A stretch of DNA of 64,000 bases from Betaproteobacteria bacterium (GCA_016711875.1 JADJSD010000001.1:62001-126000), one strand, 5' to 3'; positions 17,898-27,535 are shown, counted from the stretch's first letter. Notes: generated by a model from the letters alone, not told the origin. Translations and numbers: made by a program.

Positions 17898-19130
17898 TCA
17901 GCGTTCGAGGATGGCGCCGGCCGGGGCGCGGGGCGCCTCGGGCTCGGTCTCGCCGGCGAATCGAAGGCCCCACTGCACCGCGAGCGGGCCGAGCAGTTCC
18001 ATCATGACCACGGCGCCCAGCACGACAGCGGTGAGCTCCTGGCCGAACGAGGGGTAGAGGCGCGCCACGTCATGCTGCAGCAACAGGGCCAGCGAGGACA
18101 TGGGCAGGAGGGTCGCCGCGAGTCCCGTCGCCTGGCGCAGCCGCAGGCCGCCCATCGGAGCGAAGAGGAGCACGCCGGCGAACTTGCCGGCCGCGCGCGC
18201 GAGTACCAGGGCCAGCGCCCCGAGCCCCGCGGTCTGCAGGGATTCGAGCGGCAGGCTCGCCCCGGTGATCACGAAGAGGACCACGTAGAAGAGCCGAGAG
18301 GCGCGGCCCAGGTCCACGGCGAGCAGGTCGTGACCGCGGCCCTCGTTGCGGGCAAAGAGGCCGAAGGCGAGCAGCGAGAGGATGACCGAGAGTTTGCCGG
18401 CCTGCGCGAGCCCCACGGCGGCCACCACGAAACCCGCCAGCAGCGTGAAGTGCAGCTCGGGGCTGCGCTCGACCATGCCGGCGATTCCCCGGGCCAGCGC
18501 CGCGAGCGCCCCGCCCAGGGCGAGCGAACCGACGAAGAGGTAGAGCGGGTGCAGCACCGCCGTGTCGATGTCGAGCTTCACCTCGTAGTGCACGGAGGCC
18601 GTGAGCATCGTCACGATCACCGAGGCCACCAGGCTGTTGAGCGCCACGAGCGTGTACGCGCGCTCCGTCACCTGCCCCTCCGCGCGCGCCTCCTGGGCCA
18701 CGAGCAGCACCACCGCGGGCGAAGTCGCCATGGAGATGGCCGCAGCGATCCCGGCCTGCAACGGCGCGAACCCGAGCAGGTGCAGCGCGACGAAGACGAG
18801 GCCGGAGGCGGCGAGGCTCTCGCCCATGGAAGTCGCCGCGAGCGTCCAGTCGCGCTTGAGCCACGAGAGGTCCATGCGCCGGCCCAGGTCGAAGAGCACG
18901 AGGCCGAGCGCGATGTCGACGAAGAAGCGGGCCTCGTCGAGAAGAGGCCCGATGTTCAGGGCGCTCGCCAGGGGCGCGAGGCCGAACCCCACGAGCACGT
19001 AGCCGATCACGCGCGGCAGGCGCAACTGGCGCGCGACTTCCCCGCCCAGCATGCCGGCGACGAGCAGCACGCCGAAGAGGACGGCGGGATTGAAGGCGAG
19101 GGGCAGGGTGGGCAGCAGGCGGGCGTCCAT
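17898..19130 (-). CDS. Kef-type (CPA2) cation/proton antiporter membrane subunit
   Basis: 410-residue polytopic inner-membrane protein with about 12 segments. Sequence such as LPRVIGYVLVGF, LFDLGRRMDLSWL and ISMATSPAVVLLVAQE is typical of the sodium/proton exchanger fold of CPA2 proteins. No RCK/TrkA domain is present, so it is the membrane part only. It probably exchanges K+ or Na+ for protons. It is the first gene of a two-gene unit with the YbdK-type ligase, a pairing that could link ion efflux to thiol metabolism; that is inference. Confidence 0.8.
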   Translation of the reverse strand: MDARLLPTLPLAFNPAVLFGVLLVAGMLGGEVARQLRLPRVIGYVLVGFGLAPLASALNIGPLLDEARFFVDIALGLVLFDLGRRMDLSWLKRDWTLAATSMGESLAASGLVFVALHLLGFAPLQAGIAAAISMATSPAVVLLVAQEARAEGQVTERAYTLVALNSLVASVIVTMLTASVHYEVKLDIDTAVLHPLYLFVGSLALGGALAALARGIAGMVERSPELHFTLLAGFVVAAVGLAQAGKLSVILSLLAFGLFARNEGRGHDLLAVDLGRASRLFYVVLFVITGASLPLESLQTAGLGALALVLARAAGKFAGVLLFAPMGGLRLRQATGLAATLLPMSSLALLLQHDVARLYPSFGQELTAVVLGAVVMMELLGPLAVQWGLRFAGETEPEAPRAPAGAILER

Positions 19131-19238
19131 GGATCCTCCGACGGTTTCCTGCGCGAATTGCGCCTGCGCTTTTGATCCCGGCGTGCGGCCGGAAGTTCCC
19201 CCCACCCGGCGGCATTCCGGCCCTTGTCGTCCAGCCGC

Positions 19239-19244
19239 TACAAT
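19239..19244 (+). promoter_or_regulatory. Candidate -10 box, leaderless HAD gene
   Basis: TACAAT ends 6 nt before the ATG at 19251, with no Shine-Dalgarno sequence in between. The intergenic region to the divergent antiporter gene is about 120 nt. No clear -35 was seen. Confidence 0.4.
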
Positions 19245-19250
19245 GCGCCC

Positions 19251-20126
19251 ATGGCCCAGGGCTTCTTCCAGAACGCGATCGCGCTCGTCTACGACTTCGA
19301 CGGCACGCTCTCGCCGCAGCCGATGCAGGAATACACGGTGCTGCCGCGCATGGGCATCGAGCCGCGCGATTTCTGGGCGCGCGTGAACGAGGAGGCCAAA
19401 GCCACCGAGTCGGACATGATGCTGGTGTACATGCGCCACATCCTCGAGTCGCTCGACCGGCAGAAGATCGCCGTGAAGCGCGAGGACTTCGCCAAGATGG
19501 CCGGCGCCATCCGCTACTTTCCCGGCGTCGAGGGCTGGTTCGCGCGCGTGAACGCCTACGTGCGAAAGCGCAGCGGCGGCAAGGTGAAGCTGCACCACTA
19601 CGTCATCTCGGCGGGTCAGAAGGAGATCCTCGACGGCGTCTCGATCCGCCTGCACTTCAAGCGAATCTACGCCTCGGAGTACCACTTCAACCACCACGGC
19701 GTCGCCACCTTCCCGAAGCTGCTGGTCACAGACACGCTCAAGACCCAGTTCCTCTTCCGCATCAACAAGGGCAAGGAGGCGGTCACCGAGTCGATCAACG
19801 AGCACATGCCCGAGGCCGAGCGGCCCATCCCCTTCCAGAACATCATCTACGTGGGCGACGGCATGACCGACGTGCCCTCGATGGCGCTCACCAAGAAGAA
19901 CGGCGGGCACTCCGTCGCCGTCTACGACGAGAAGAAGGCGCGCGAGAAGGGCATCTGCGTGAAGCTGCTGGAGGCCGGCCGCGTCGACTACATCGCCGAG
20001 GCCGACTACCGCAAGGGCAGCAAGCTCGCGCGCCGCATGGAGCTGCTCCTCGACGCCATCGTCGCGGACATCGCCTACCGGCGCGAGGCTTGGGAGTGCC
20101 GCGCCGAGCACCGCGCCGCACGGTAG
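19251..20126 (+). CDS. HAD-superfamily hydrolase
   Basis: 291-residue cytoplasmic phosphatase-like protein. Motif I is DFDGTLS near residue 16-22, motif II is in HHYVISAGQ, and motif IV is YVGDGMTDVPS. All catalytic Asp positions are present. Family members dephosphorylate small metabolites; the substrate is unknown. ATG 19251 is chosen because of the TACAAT box 6 nt upstream. The birA start follows its stop directly with no gap. Confidence 0.8.
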   Translation: MAQGFFQNAIALVYDFDGTLSPQPMQEYTVLPRMGIEPRDFWARVNEEAKATESDMMLVYMRHILESLDRQKIAVKREDFAKMAGAIRYFPGVEGWFARVNAYVRKRSGGKVKLHHYVISAGQKEILDGVSIRLHFKRIYASEYHFNHHGVATFPKLLVTDTLKTQFLFRINKGKEAVTESINEHMPEAERPIPFQNIIYVGDGMTDVPSMALTKKNGGHSVAVYDEKKAREKGICVKLLEAGRVDYIAEADYRKGSKLARRMELLLDAIVADIAYRREAWECRAEHRAAR

Positions 20127-21101
20127 ATGGGCCCGGCCACCTTTCCCCTGCTGCGCCTGCTGGCCGACGGCCGCTTCCATTCCGGGGAGGACCTCGCGAA
20201 GCACCTGGGACGCAGCCGCGCGACCGTCTCGGAGGCGCTCAAGCACGCGGACGAACTCGGCGTCGATGTCTTCTCGGTGCCCGGCAAGGGGTACAAGCTC
20301 GCCTCGCCCGTGGAATTCCTCGACGCCGCGCGCATCGTGCAGGGGCTGGGCAGCGCCGCCTCGCGCGTGCGCCTCACCCTCGCCGACGAGGCCGACTCGA
20401 CGAGCACCCGCCTTGCGGCTGCTGCGCAGCAGGGCGCGCCCTCGGGCACCTGCATCGCCGCCGAGTGGCAAAGCGCCGGCCGGGGCCGCCGCGGACGCGC
20501 CTGGCAATCGGCGCTGGGCGCCTCCCTCACCTTCTCGATCCTGTGGCGGTTCGAGCGCGGCCCCGGACACCTGGCGGGCCTTTCGCTCGCCGTGGCCGTC
20601 GCCGTCTCGCGCGCCCTCGAGCGGTGCGGCGTGAAGGGCGTGGGCGTCAAGTGGCCCAATGACCTCGTGGCGGATTGGAAGAAGCTCGCCGGCATTCTCG
20701 TCGAGACCTCCGGCGACCTGCTCGGCCCCACGGCGGCCGTGATCGGCGTGGGCGTGAACTTCCGGCTGGGCGAAGCGCTCCTCGCCCGGATCGACCAGCC
20801 GGCCATCGACTGCATGTCGCTCGCGGCCGAGCCGCCCTCGCGCAACGGGATCCTCGCCGCGCTCATCGCGGCGCTGGTCGCCGACCTCGAACGCTTCGAG
20901 CGCGAGGGCTTCGGCGCCTTTCGCGAGGACTGGATGGCGAGGCACGCCTACGCCGGGCGCCGCGTCACGGTGCTCGCCCCCGGGTGCGCGCCGCGCGAAG
21001 GCGCCGTGACCGGCCTCGCGGAGGACGGCGCGCTCGTCGTGGACCTCGACGGCACGGCCACGCGCCTCACCGCCGCCGAGATCTCCCTGAGGCCCGCCTG
21101 A
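20127..21101 (+). CDS. birA: Biotin--[acetyl-CoA-carboxylase] ligase with N-terminal HTH
   Basis: 324-residue bifunctional BirA. The N-terminal winged helix (GEDLAKHLGRSRATVSEALKH, about 24-44) suggests biotin-dependent repression. The ligase domain has AEWQSAGRGRRGRAW (biotinyl-AMP loop) and VKWPNDLV, followed by a C-terminal SH3-like domain. It attaches biotin to carboxylase carrier protein. The order birA-coaX-SPOR gene is typical of betaproteobacteria. Confidence 0.95.
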   Translation: MGPATFPLLRLLADGRFHSGEDLAKHLGRSRATVSEALKHADELGVDVFSVPGKGYKLASPVEFLDAARIVQGLGSAASRVRLTLADEADSTSTRLAAAAQQGAPSGTCIAAEWQSAGRGRRGRAWQSALGASLTFSILWRFERGPGHLAGLSLAVAVAVSRALERCGVKGVGVKWPNDLVADWKKLAGILVETSGDLLGPTAAVIGVGVNFRLGEALLARIDQPAIDCMSLAAEPPSRNGILAALIAALVADLERFEREGFGAFREDWMARHAYAGRRVTVLAPGCAPREGAVTGLAEDGALVVDLDGTATRLTAAEISLRPA

Positions 21102-21103
21102 GC

Positions 21104-21845
21104 ATGGCCGCCGCCTCGCCCGTCCTCGCCCTCGACGCCGGCAACACGCGCATCAAGTGGGGCCTCAACGTCGGCGGCCAGTGGGTGGCGCGCGGTGCCA
21201 CGCCCGTGACGGAGGCGCACAAGCTCGGGCGCGACTGGCCGCCCCTGCCCGACGGAACGATCGCGAAGGGCTCGAACGTCGCCGGCATCCCCGTGGAGCT
21301 TGCGCTCTACGAGGCCTGCGCCAACCACGATCTCGACCTGTCCCTCGTCACCTCGCAGGCCGAGCAACTCGGCGTGAAGAGCGGCTATCGCGATCCCGGC
21401 CAGCTCGGCACGGACCGCTGGGCCGCGCTCGTCGCGGCGCACCGGGCCTGAGGGCCACAAGCTCGTCGTGAACGGCGGCACCGGCCTCACGGTCGACGCG
21501 CTGCGCGGCGACGGCTTCTTCCGCGGGGGCCTCATCGTGCCCGGCCCGGCCCTCATGCGCGCGAGCCTCACGGGCGGCACCGCGGGCTTGAGGCTCACCG
21601 AGGGCCAGTTCGACCCGTTCCCGCGCTCGACGCCCGACGCCATCACCACCGGGGCCGTCCTCGCGGCCCTGGGCGCCATCGAACGCATGGCCGCCGCGAT
21701 GGCGCAGGCGAACGCGGCGCCGGAGCGCATCGTCCTGTCGGGCGGGGCCGCCTCGACGCTCGAGCCGCACCTATCCAGCCCGGTCACCTTGAACGACAAT
21801 CTCGTCCTCGACGGCGTGGCGCTCATCGCCCGCGCCGGCCGGTAA
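21104..21845 (+). pseudogene. coaX: Type III pantothenate kinase, interrupted by a frameshift
   Basis: The first frame (21104-21451) encodes LALDAGNTRIKWG (phosphate-binding) and GTDRW, then hits TGA at 21449. The second frame continues at about 21450 with GHKLVVNGGTGLTVD and GGLIVPGPALM and ends at TAA 21845. Joined, the parts give about 247 residues, the normal CoaX length. Removing one base near 21449 (GCC TGA GGG becoming GCC GAG GGC) restores the frame. CoaX performs the first step of coenzyme A synthesis and is usually essential, so a sequence error is as likely as a real mutation. Confidence 0.85.
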
Positions 21846-21850
21846 CGACC

Positions 21851-22507
21851 ATGGGCCGATTCCTCTTTTTCCTCCTCCTCGTCGCGAACCTCGCCTTCGG
21901 CGCGCACCTGTGGCTCTCGCGCGAGCGCGACGCGCCCGACCTGTCGCGCCGCGAGAAGAACGCCGGCGAGGTGAAGATCGTCTCCGTCACCCCGCCCGTG
22001 AGCGGCCAGCAGAAGGCCGACGAGGCGCGGCGGCAGGCGGTGGCGCTCGCCGGTGCCGCCTGCGTGGAATTCACCGGCATCGCGGGGACGGAGGTCGGCA
22101 AGGTCCGGGAGGCGCTCGCCACCCTCCGGCTGGGCGAACGCCTCACCGAGCGTCGCCTGGAGGAGGTCACGCGCCACTGGGTCTACATCCCGCCCGCGAA
22201 GGACCGCAAGACCGCGGAGGCCGCCGCCGCCCAGCTCAAGCGCCAGGGCGTGACCGAGTTGTCCATCCGCCCGGACTACGCGATCTCCCTGGGCGTCTTC
22301 TCGACCGAGGACGCGGCTTTCCGCTACCTGGGGCAGGTGGAGTCGAAAGGCGCCAGGGGCGTGCAGGTCGGCCCCTTCGCGCGCGAGCTGAAGGACCTCG
22401 TCTTCACGATCCGCGAGCCGGATACGGAGCTCGTCGCACGCCTCACCCTCATGCAGCGCGACTATCCCGGGTCGGCGCTCAAGGCGATGCCCTGCCCGGA
22501 AAAATGA
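21851..22507 (+). CDS. SPOR-domain-like membrane-anchored protein
   Basis: 218-residue protein with one N-terminal membrane segment (FLFFLLLVANLAFGAHLWL) and a C-terminal alpha/beta module (YAISLGVFSTEDAAFRYL) resembling SPOR domains, which bind denuded septal peptidoglycan. The start lies 5 nt after coaX. A gene of this kind follows birA-coaX in many betaproteobacteria. The domain match is by pattern only. Confidence 0.7.
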   Translation: MGRFLFFLLLVANLAFGAHLWLSRERDAPDLSRREKNAGEVKIVSVTPPVSGQQKADEARRQAVALAGAACVEFTGIAGTEVGKVREALATLRLGERLTERRLEEVTRHWVYIPPAKDRKTAEAAAAQLKRQGVTELSIRPDYAISLGVFSTEDAAFRYLGQVESKGARGVQVGPFARELKDLVFTIREPDTELVARLTLMQRDYPGSALKAMPCPEK

Positions 22508-22516
22508 AGGGAAATA

Positions 22517-22590
22517 GGGGGGGGGGGAACGAAATCAACCCGTCCCCCCGCAATGGGGACGGGTTGAATTTCGTACCTGACCCCGATTTT
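22517..22590. repeat. G11 run and hairpin repeat (GGGGACGGGTTGAA type)
   Basis: Eleven consecutive G at 22517-22527 precede an imperfect hairpin: 22529-22547 pairs with 22555-22574 apart from one extra A. The right flank reads TACCTGACCCC, a common companion of this repeat type in betaproteobacteria. It sits between convergent genes ending at 22507 and 22590 and could terminate both. Confidence 0.75.
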
Positions 22591-23339
22591 CAATTCCGCT
22601 TGAACCGGATGTCGCCGAAGTAGGCGACGGCGTGCCCGCCGGTGTTGTCGGAATCGCTCATGATCCCCACCGCGCGAACGCGCGGCGGCTCCTCCCCGAA
22701 GGCGCGGCGGAAATCCTCGAGCACGTTCACCCGCTCCTCGTGCCACCGGCCCAGGTCCTTGCGGCCGCTGCCCGCGACGATCATCTTCACGCGCGTGCTG
22801 AAGTGGTGCTCGATCACCGACCCCTCCGGCAACTGGTTCTCCCAGATGTACATGAGCGTGGCGTAGGGCAGCTCGTTGCCCGTCATGGCCTTGGCGAGGT
22901 CGTAGTTGATCTGCTCGGCGTCGGGCAGCTTGTCGCGCCCGCCCTCGAAGGTGACGATCACGCGCGCCGGCGAATCCTCCACCTGGTGGATCGTGTTGTT
23001 GGCGCCGCTGATGAGCTCGGGCACCTTCCAGTGCCAGGTGAGCCACGGGAATTCCTTCACGTCCACCGTGAGGTCGAATTGCAGGCCCGAGGCGCTCGCG
23101 TCGGCCTGCGCCCGCATGGCGACGGTGCCGTCCAGGGGCACGAGCTGGTACTTCGTCGGCTTCTTGAAGCGCGCCAGGCGGTAGGGCTTCCAGCCGGGCG
23201 GCAGGATGTCGAGCGCGAGGGCCGTCGAGAATGGCGCCGGGTCGTGGACCTGGCTCGGGGCGGCCGGCTGCGGCGCGGGCGGCGTGCTCGCGCAGGCGGC
23301 GACCAGGACGGCGAGCAGGAGGGCGGTGACCGTGCGCAT
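22590..23339 (-). CDS. DUF3047 lipoprotein
   Basis: 249-residue predicted lipoprotein; the lipobox LVAA-C places Cys16 at the anchor, followed by a Pro/Ala-rich linker. The domain contains FPWLTWHWKVPEL, YDLAKAMTGNELPYATLMYIW and a C-terminal SDSDNTGGHAVAYFGDI, the DUF3047 pattern. The jelly-roll-like carbohydrate-binding look of the end suggests an envelope role; function is unproven. Confidence 0.8.
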   Translation of the reverse strand: MRTVTALLLAVLVAACASTPPAPQPAAPSQVHDPAPFSTALALDILPPGWKPYRLARFKKPTKYQLVPLDGTVAMRAQADASASGLQFDLTVDVKEFPWLTWHWKVPELISGANNTIHQVEDSPARVIVTFEGGRDKLPDAEQINYDLAKAMTGNELPYATLMYIWENQLPEGSVIEHHFSTRVKMIVAGSGRKDLGRWHEERVNVLEDFRRAFGEEPPRVRAVGIMSDSDNTGGHAVAYFGDIRFKRN

Positions 23340-23434
23340 GGGGTTATCGGTTATTCTCTGGCCGGAATTCCAGCCAATGGCCGGGAACTCTACCCGTCTT
23401 TTCCCTTGCCGTCGCGACGGAACCGAACACTTCC

Positions 23435-24823
23435 ATGAATGCCCTTTCCCGCCCGTTGCTCGCCCTCGTCGTCGTCCTGGCCGCCGGATGCGCCGCCATC
23501 GACCCGAACGGGATCATCACCCGCCGCCTGGCCGAGGGCGCCGAGACGATCTCGCCGGTCCCGGGCGGTGCGTCGGGAAAGCTCGACGCCGCGACCCGCG
23601 CCGCCGCCTTCGACTACGTGTGGCGCACGATCGACGAGCGCTACTACGACCCGAAGATGAACGGCGTCGACTGGAAGGCGGCGGGCGAGAAGTGGCGGCC
23701 GCAGGTGATGGACGCGCCCGACGACGATGCCTTCTGGGATCGCCTGGACCGCATGGCGGGCGAGCTGCGCGACGCCCATACGCGCGTCGAAAGCCCGAAG
23801 CGCGCGCAGCTCATCGAGCGCGCCCAGTCGGTGAGCCTGGGCTTTTCCTTCCGCCCCCTGGGCGATGCGCTCGTCGTGACGAACGTGAACGGCGAATCGG
23901 ATGCCTGGTGGGCCGGCGTTCGCCCCGGCATGACCCTCGCCACCGTCGAGGGCGTCCCCGCGAAGGATGCCTACGCGAAGCTCCTCGCCGAAGCGCGCGA
24001 CAGCTCGTCCGACCACGCGAAGCACGTGATGGCCACGCGGCGCCTCCTCGCGGGCGAGGTGGATTCGAAGGTCGCGGTCGCCTTCACCCGAAGCGATGGC
24101 TCGCTCCTCGCCGCGACGCTCCGGCGCATCCGTTACACGAACCCCCCTCGCGTCATGCACCGGCTCCTGCCCGACGGGTCGGCCTACATCCGGCTCACCG
24201 CGTGGTCGCAGAACCTGGAAGGCGGCATGATCGAGGCGATCCGCGCCCACAAGGACGCCCCCGCGATCGTGATCGACCTGCGCGGGAATCCGGGCGGCTC
24301 CGGCCTCATGGTGCGCAACGTCGCGAAGCAGTTCTTCAAGGGCGAGATCAAGGCCGGCCGCGCGCTCACGCGCACCGGCAAGCCCATCACGCTCGCCTTC
24401 GACCTGATCGAGGTCATCAAGATCGACCAGTTGCTCGAGGGCACGGGCCTCTACGCGGGCCCGGTGACGATCCTCGTGGACAACGACAGCGGCAGCGCGA
24501 GCGAACTGTTCGCCGCCATGATGCAGGCGCAGAAGCGCGCCACCGTCGTCGGCCAGACCTCGTGCGGGTGCCTGCTCGCCTACATGGGCTATGCGCCCGT
24601 GCCCGGCGGCGGGAAGCTCGCCTACAGCGAAGTGGGTTTCATCCTCCCCGACGGCCGGCGCATCGAAGGCACGGGCGTCGTGCCGGACGTGGCTGTGCCC
24701 ATCGCGCCGGAGGACCTGCGCCTGGGTCGCGACCGCGTCCTCGAGACCGCCGTCGCGCAGATCGCCCGCGCCCCGAAACCCGAACCCGCGAAATCCGCAT
24801 CCGACAAGGCCCCGCCGAAGTGA
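23435..24823 (+). CDS. S41-family C-terminal-processing-type peptidase, lipoprotein
   Basis: 462-residue protein with lipobox LAAG-C (Cys19). It has an N-terminal helical region, a PDZ-like module (WWAGVRPGMTLATVEG), and the S41 catalytic domain with DLRGNPGGSG and the nucleophile-bearing SGSASE at 352-357. A Lys a few turns later (QAQKRAT) may be the general base. It probably degrades periplasmic proteins while tethered to a membrane. Confidence 0.8.
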   Translation: MNALSRPLLALVVVLAAGCAAIDPNGIITRRLAEGAETISPVPGGASGKLDAATRAAAFDYVWRTIDERYYDPKMNGVDWKAAGEKWRPQVMDAPDDDAFWDRLDRMAGELRDAHTRVESPKRAQLIERAQSVSLGFSFRPLGDALVVTNVNGESDAWWAGVRPGMTLATVEGVPAKDAYAKLLAEARDSSSDHAKHVMATRRLLAGEVDSKVAVAFTRSDGSLLAATLRRIRYTNPPRVMHRLLPDGSAYIRLTAWSQNLEGGMIEAIRAHKDAPAIVIDLRGNPGGSGLMVRNVAKQFFKGEIKAGRALTRTGKPITLAFDLIEVIKIDQLLEGTGLYAGPVTILVDNDSGSASELFAAMMQAQKRATVVGQTSCGCLLAYMGYAPVPGGGKLAYSEVGFILPDGRRIEGTGVVPDVAVPIAPEDLRLGRDRVLETAVAQIARAPKPEPAKSASDKAPPK

Positions 24824-24833
24824 CGGGGCCGCG

Positions 24834-26117
24834 ATGAGCGCGCACGCCGCGCTCAACCCCGGCGTGCGCCGCCGCGAGGTCTTCGGCTGGGCGATGTACG
24901 ACTTCGCCAATTCGGGCTACACCACCGTCGTGCTCACCGCCGTCTTCAACGCGTACTTCGTCTCGACGGTGGCGGGCGGCAAGGACTGGGCGACGCTCGC
25001 CTGGACCCTCGCCCTGGCCGCCTCCTATGCGATCGTCATGGTCGCGGGCCCGATCGTCGGCGCCTGGGCCGATGCGCACGCCGCCAAGAAGCGCGCGCTC
25101 CTGCTGAGCACGGTGGGCTGCGTCGCGGGCACCGCGGCGCTCGCTCTCGTGGGCCCCGGCGACGTGGCCCTCGCCGTCGCGCTGCTCATCGTCTCGAACG
25201 TCGCCTACTCGATGGGCGAGAACCTCACCGCCTCCTTCCTGCCGGAACTCGCACGGCCCGCCGCCGTGGGCAAGGTGTCGGGCTGGGGCTGGAGCCTGGG
25301 CTACGTGGGCGGGCTTCTCGCCCTGGGGCTGGGCCTCGCGTGGGTGATGGGCGCGGATGCCCGCGGCTCCACCTCCGCGCAGGCCGTGCCGGGCACGATG
25401 CTCATCACCGCGGCCGTGTTCGCCGCGGCGTCGGCCTTCACGTTCGTGCTGCTCCGCGAACGCGCCGTGCCGGTGCCGGCGAGCGAAGCCGCCTCGCACG
25501 CGCTCGCGCGCCTGGCGCGCACCGCGAGGCAGGCCCTGGCCTACCGCGACCTGATCGCGGTGTTCGCCTGCGGCACGTGCTACCAGGCGGGCGTCGCGAC
25601 GGTGATCGCCCTGTCGGCCATCTACGCCGAGCAGGTCATGGGCTTCGGCATGAAGGAGACGATCCTCCTCATCCTCGCGGTGAACGTGACGGCGGGCATC
25701 GGCGCCTTCGGCTTCGGCTACGCGCAGGACCGGCTGGGCAAGGTGCCCGCCCTTCGTTTCACGCTGTGGGCGTGGATCGCGATGGTGGCCGTCGCCTGGG
25801 GCGCCACGACCACCACCCAGTTCTGGGTGGCGGCCAACCTGGCGGGGCTCGCGATGGGCTCGTCGCAATCGGCCGGCCGCGCGCTCGTGGCCTACTTCGC
25901 GCCGCCCGCGCGCACCGGCGAGTTCTTCGGCCTGTGGGGTACCGCCACGCGCCTCGCCTCGATCCTGGGGCCCGTCACCTACGGCCTCGTCACCTGGGTC
26001 ACGGGCGGCAACCACCGCCTCGCCATCGCCTGCACGGGCGTTTTCTTCATCGCCGCGCTGGGTTTCCTCACGCAGGTGGACGAAGGGCGGGGGCGCGAAG
26101 CGGCTGTCGCGGCTTGA
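24834..26117 (+). CDS. MFS transporter, UMF1/Atg22-like family
   Basis: 427-residue inner-membrane protein with about 12 segments. The start FGWAMYDFANSGYTTVVLTAVFN is characteristic of the UMF1/Atg22-like family of MFS exporters. ATG 24834 lies 10 nt after the peptidase stop, so the two are likely co-transcribed. The substrate is unknown; relatives are proposed amino-acid effluxers. Confidence 0.85.
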   Translation: MSAHAALNPGVRRREVFGWAMYDFANSGYTTVVLTAVFNAYFVSTVAGGKDWATLAWTLALAASYAIVMVAGPIVGAWADAHAAKKRALLLSTVGCVAGTAALALVGPGDVALAVALLIVSNVAYSMGENLTASFLPELARPAAVGKVSGWGWSLGYVGGLLALGLGLAWVMGADARGSTSAQAVPGTMLITAAVFAAASAFTFVLLRERAVPVPASEAASHALARLARTARQALAYRDLIAVFACGTCYQAGVATVIALSAIYAEQVMGFGMKETILLILAVNVTAGIGAFGFGYAQDRLGKVPALRFTLWAWIAMVAVAWGATTTTQFWVAANLAGLAMGSSQSAGRALVAYFAPPARTGEFFGLWGTATRLASILGPVTYGLVTWVTGGNHRLAIACTGVFFIAALGFLTQVDEGRGREAAVAA

Positions 26118-26167
26118 ATCCGCGGCACCCGGCCCCACGTATTTCGCAGGATCCCCACGGAGCGACC

Positions 26168-26944
26168 ATGGCGCTGCCTTCGCTTTTCCTGTCGCATGGC
26201 GCACCGACCCTCGCTCTCGAGGACACGGCCGTCACGCGCGCGTGGGCGGGCCTCGGCGCGAGCCTCGCGCCGCGCGCGGTGGTCCTGGCCTCGGCGCACT
26301 GGGATACGCCCGGCCCCACCGTCACCACGGCGCCGCGGCTCGCGACGATCCACGATTTCCACGGCTTCCCGCGACCGCTCTACGACATCCGCTACGAACC
26401 CCCGGGCCACGCGGCGCTCGCCGAACGCGTCACGACGCTCCTCGCCCGCGGCGGCTTCGCGACGGAAGGCGACGCCCGGCGGGGCATCGATCATGGCGGC
26501 TGGGTGCCCCTCAGGTTCATGTTTCCGGATGCGAAAGTGCCTGTCGTCCAGCTCTCGATCCAGTCGGGACGCGATGCCGCGCACCACCTTGCGCTGGGAA
26601 AGGCCCTCGCCCCGCTTCGCGGCGAGGGCGTGCTGGTGCTCGCCTCGGGTGGCATCGTGCACAACCTGCGCGAACTCGATTGGCAGGGCACCGGCGGCCG
26701 CGTGATGCCGTGGGCGAAGGCCTTCAACGACTGGGTCGCGGCGAACGTCGCTTCCGGCGACGAAGAGGCACTCGTCGACTGGCTCGCGCGCGCCCCGGAA
26801 CCGCGGCGCGCCCACCCCACGCCCGATCACTTCCTGCCGTTCTTCGTGGCGCTGGGCGCCGGCGGCTTCCCGGGCCAGCGCATCGACTTCGGCTTCGACC
26901 TGGGCTCGCTCGGGATGGATGCCTACGCGTTCGGCGCGGCCTGA
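26168..26944 (+). CDS. LigB-type extradiol dioxygenase (4,5-DOPA dioxygenase family)
   Basis: 258-residue class III extradiol ring-cleavage enzyme. Candidate iron ligands are His10 in SHGAPT and the His in GIDHGGWVPL, with SAHWDT and GGIVHNL also conserved. Bacterial relatives such as YgiD open the ring of catechol-type substrates. ATG 26168 has GGAGCG just upstream. The natural substrate is not determined. Confidence 0.85.
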   Translation: MALPSLFLSHGAPTLALEDTAVTRAWAGLGASLAPRAVVLASAHWDTPGPTVTTAPRLATIHDFHGFPRPLYDIRYEPPGHAALAERVTTLLARGGFATEGDARRGIDHGGWVPLRFMFPDAKVPVVQLSIQSGRDAAHHLALGKALAPLRGEGVLVLASGGIVHNLRELDWQGTGGRVMPWAKAFNDWVAANVASGDEEALVDWLARAPEPRRAHPTPDHFLPFFVALGAGGFPGQRIDFGFDLGSLGMDAYAFGAA

Positions 26945-26956
26945 CCGGCCCCGGCC

Positions 26957-27535
26957 CTAGCCCCAGATCCTCGCCTCGCTGAACCCCAGCTCCCCGAATT
27001 CCGCGGCGCGCAGGTCCGCCTCGTTCGCGCAGAAGAACTCGTCGAGCTGCGGCGGCGCGATGGAAGTCCCCGCGAGCATCGCGTGGGCCTGCCCGCGGTG
27101 GTGCACCTGGTGCTCGAAGACGTGCGCGAGCAGCCGGTGCAGCTCCTCCTCGACCGGGCCCTTGCGCCGCAGGATCGTCACCTTGCGCTCGTAGTCCGCC
27201 TCGCTCGCCCGCTCGCACACCGCGATGAGGCGCCGGTCGGTTTCCGCCTGCTCGTCGGCCAGGTCGATCACCTCGTCGAAGGGTTCCGCCGGCTCGTAGA
27301 AGTCGGCGATGGAAGGATGCGGCGAACGCCCGTCGAGCATGCGCTCCATCGCGTCGACGTACATCCAGTCCACCGTGACGATGTGATTGAGCGTCGCCTT
27401 GAGTGAGGGAAAGAAGCTCGTTCGCTTCGCGGCGAATTCCTCCGCCGTGAGGCCGGCGCACGCCGTGAGCAGGCGGTGATTGGCCCACGCGTTCTGGAAG
27501 GCCCATGCCGTGAGATGGCGCTTGAGCGTGATCAT
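26957..27535 (-). CDS. DinB-family protein
   Basis: 192-residue four-helix-bundle protein of the DinB/YfiT type. Metal-binding His are seen in LNHIVTVDWMY and in FEHQVHHRGQAHAML. Members include thiol-dependent transferases; the partner thiol here is unknown. It is transcribed alone, divergent from the J-like protease gene, with about 150 nt between starts. Confidence 0.8.
   Translation of the reverse strand: MITLKRHLTAWAFQNAWANHRLLTACAGLTAEEFAAKRTSFFPSLKATLNHIVTVDWMYVDAMERMLDGRSPHPSIADFYEPAEPFDEVIDLADEQAETDRRLIAVCERASEADYERKVTILRRKGPVEEELHRLLAHVFEHQVHHRGQAHAMLAGTSIAPPQLDEFFCANEADLRAAEFGELGFSEARIWG

Noticed and set aside
17898..20945. Long minus-strand open frame extending the antiporter upstream
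   Set aside because: Only the part from ATG 19130 matches an antiporter; the extension lies antisense to the HAD and birA genes.
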